From the NCBI RefSeq assembly GCF_015706575.1, contig NW_024037072.1, positions 5,213,001 through 5,277,000 on the forward strand: DNA of 64,000 bases, in the 5' to 3' direction. Within the stretch, counting starts at the first letter, position 1. Each line of letters opens with the position of its first letter. Position numbers and translations under genes: made by a program. Below are positions 61,750-64,000 of this stretch, in pieces. Under the pieces are notes generated by a model. The model saw nothing but the letters and a program-made list of their open reading frames with translations, made no database searches and was not told where the DNA came from. Source of the DNA: Patiria miniata. Taxonomy: Eukaryota; Echinodermata; Asteroidea; Valvatida; Asterinidae.

Positions 61750-62672
61750 CTATAAATACAATAATGAAGATCATTATTTGCTGCATGTTAGTCAAATGTC
61801 AATTTTAATAACCTCTACCTTTGTATTTGTACCTTTGTAACCTCCTATCAGCACAGTGATTACAATTTTTTTTTTTTATTTGCAGCAACACAAATGTTGT
61901 TCACTTTTTAATAAAACATTCTACAAAAGGGTAGATAGGTATCTGCCCTTTTCAGAAGTGATAATGTGGAAACAAGGAACACTCAAAATGTGCATTGTTT
62001 TTCACAGCAGACCACAATACCAAGCATAATGCTATAATAAAAATTTAGAACAAAATCAGCGCAGTCAGCCTTTTTAAAATTTCAATTTATTGCAACACAA
62101 AAATTGTTATAATTTAATAAAATATTGTACAAAAGGGAAGACAAGTTTCTGCCCCTATCAAATTGGATAATGTAGGGACTGGGAAACGGCCTACTCTAAA
62201 ATAAAAACCGTGTTTTTGGTTGAACTGATCAAAGACACAAAATGAATGTTTGTAATGACCAAATGTTTGTGATATAACAGTGTACATAACAGAGACATTG
62301 CACTGTGTGGAGTTATCTACGTAATGTTCCAGTTTGCTACATTTTATATCCCAAGATCACTGAAGATCGAATTAAGAAACACTGGAAGAACATGGCTCTT
62401 TTGATTGTACACATGTAATTATAATATTGGACATTATGATTATAAGCTTAATTTTGGAATATGACTTTTGGGCCTACTCAAGATTGATGGGGTCCCCATT
62501 TTGTGGTGTGATGTGGTCAGGCCAGGCTCGCTTTTGATGCTCAGCTTGAGTTTATGGGCAGTGATCAATAACATCCCACGAGCCTATGCTACACTCACAC
62601 CCCGTTTATACTGGATCCTGCAAGGGGGATTGAAGGATGCAACCACGAGGTTGGATCGTCTGATCCGGATCT

Positions 62673-62740
62673 GATCCACCTTTCTCGATACCCCTTTCAG
62701 GAAAGATCCACCTTTCTCGATACCCCTTTCAGGAAAGATC
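62673..62740. repeat. perfect 32-bp tandem duplication
   Basis: GATCCACCTTTCTCGATACC then CCTTTCAGGAAA occurs twice without mismatch (62673 and 62705), and a third partial GATC follows at 62737. It lies in a GATC-rich palindromic patch between GTTTATACTGGATC (62605) and GAGTATAAAC (62768), possibly the ends of a small MITE. Confidence 0.85.
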
Positions 62741-63042
62741 AGATCCAGATCTGATCTTGCAATGTCTGAGTATAAACTCAATTGGTGGATTAGACCCTGC
62801 AATTTGCCACAACTATCTGGGTCAGCATAGAAAAAGTCAGTGAAAAGTTTGTTTATTGAACCGACCAGGGAGGTGTGTGCTGTGATGGTCTGTGCACAGT
62901 AAATATTCATGGCTGTACTTTGCTGGAATTAATCTGTGTTTCGTCCACGTGCATCAAACCGGAGAATGTGTAGTGATAGGCGCATCTTTTGTTTTAGTCC
63001 TTAAAGTGTGTAGGTCATTCCAAAATGATTTCTGCAACCTTA

Positions 63043-63420
63043 GGCCAAAAAAAAAAAGTCTCCGGTTTCTGGTATGCGCTCGTCGCCGTAGCCATGCGCG
63101 TCGGCAAAATGAAAAAGGTTTTTTTTCAATACAAGATGATGTCTCAAAACCGCCAAACTCACTGGTTTGACTGGAATCCTGCTGCTGCACAATTTTAACG
63201 TGTTTTTAGATGGGGTTATGATCGAGAATAAGCTTTATGTGGCCTCTCTGGACTCCAATATATTTGCACTAAGTTCAGTCGGGCACCATTTGCAGTCATC
63301 AGCCGACATTTGAAGCCCCAAAAAAAAAAAAAACAGGTAAAAAAAAAAAAAAGCCGCGTCGCCGCACCACTTTTGGGGCAAGCTCCATACCAGAAACCGG
63401 AGACTTTTTTTTTTTGGCCT
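63043..63420. mobile_element. TA-flanked MITE, copy 3
   Basis: Same family and orientation as 7711-8080, with both inverted ends (AGGCC, A-run, GTCTCCGGTTTC) intact and TA on each side. It is close to copy 1 in sequence, with length differences mainly in homopolymer runs. Confidence 0.88.
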
Positions 63421-64000
63421 TAAGTAGTCTTTTTTTAAATTCTGTGAAACCTATTTTTTTTGTAATTTTGAACATTATCCTTGGGTAGAAAAAGCAATTT
63501 TCTTATGCATTTTTCTGTTGATGCCATGCGAAGCAATGCGGTTTAGGGCCTAGTTATTTTTGTGTTGCGTTTTAGTCGTCTTCATCGCTATTTTACCCCC
63601 AAAGACTCCCTAAATTCAAACCCTAATCGACCACTAGTAGGGTAACCCCAATAGCCTGGATATCTGGTTAATGTTTTCTTTACTAAGACCAGAACGGGGC
63701 CCGCAACTATACACAATCATCATGAAATCGCTAACCACGACAAGTTCCCAAATCTGATAATTTATCTATTCCTGTTTATGCCACATGTATGTTGTTTTAG
63801 ATTCGTGATTTGATTCGCTAGATCTTTTTATATTCCCAGTAAATTGTTGAATTTTTTTTTGGGGGGGGGAGTTAAATACCACTAAATAGTGTATAAACAA
63901 GTGCTCTGAAAAGCAAAGGAACTTTGTCATTTGGTCATGGCTTCTACGTCACGGTACAGCGATGTCATTCGAGGACTAGTGTAGACAATGGGTGGAGGAC

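Larger units (their letters stand above)
61750..64000. other. upstream intron or flank of MYCBPAP
   Basis: No further exon was recognised. It holds a short tandem duplication at 62673 and a TA-flanked MITE at 63043, listed separately. The rest is AT-rich, with poly-T and poly-G runs near 61867 and 63860. Confidence 0.5.

Overview
The window is eukaryotic and looks like genomic DNA of a marine invertebrate, with a deuterostome (echinoderm, hemichordate or cephalochordate type) as my best guess. The reasons are spliced genes with consensus GT-AG introns, MYCBPAP exons of animal type, and a mixed transposon load of Penelope-like, CR1/Jockey/I-type LINE, BEL/Pao, Crypton-type, hAT and TTAA-type elements. 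I cannot name the species from sequence alone.

One host gene dominates the window. On the minus strand I could chain ten exons of a MYCBPAP homologue (MYCBP-associated protein, an ASH-domain protein of testis and motile cilia). They run from 61,749 down to 2,181 with every splice phase matching. The window holds roughly the C-terminal half of the protein. The first and last exons lie outside it or were not found. An eleventh, Lys/Gly-rich candidate exon (7,424-7,585) fits the phase but has a poor donor and directly abuts a transposon.

Almost everything else sits in the introns and is mobile DNA. 1-7.4 kb holds tandem repeats, a small inverted-repeat element and a rearranged Penelope-like element (PLE) with 169-bp tandem units. 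7.6-16 kb holds a TA-flanked MITE, a LINE tail, a repeat full of TGACGTCA palindromes and a 2.5-kb TTAA-flanked element. The 18.5-kb intron 16.1-34.6 kb holds an hAT remnant, BEL/Pao and LINE pieces, a Crypton-like tyrosine recombinase locus, an almost intact PLE (23.58-26.64 kb) with an inverted copy of its own 3' end and a 13-bp target duplication, two hAT-like elements, and a minus-strand PLE remnant apparently split by a LINE. 35.7-42.6 kb holds a LINE piece and a 1.76-kb element with long inverted repeats. 42.7-50.4 kb holds a TIR element, a PLE 3' fragment and a dead LINE hit by three DNA elements, each with a 6-bp target duplication. 56-61.7 kb holds a second TGACGTCA-rich copy, a 244-bp tandem repeat and a nested foldback element.

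The most distinctive observations are the PLE structures with hammerhead-ribozyme-like motifs, the PLE lying against a candidate MYCBPAP exon, inverted repeats around a tyrosine-recombinase gene of a class that normally lacks them, and the TGACGTCA-rich family whose two copies share terminal motifs. No prokaryotic features, CRISPR arrays, rRNA genes or convincing standalone tRNA genes were seen.
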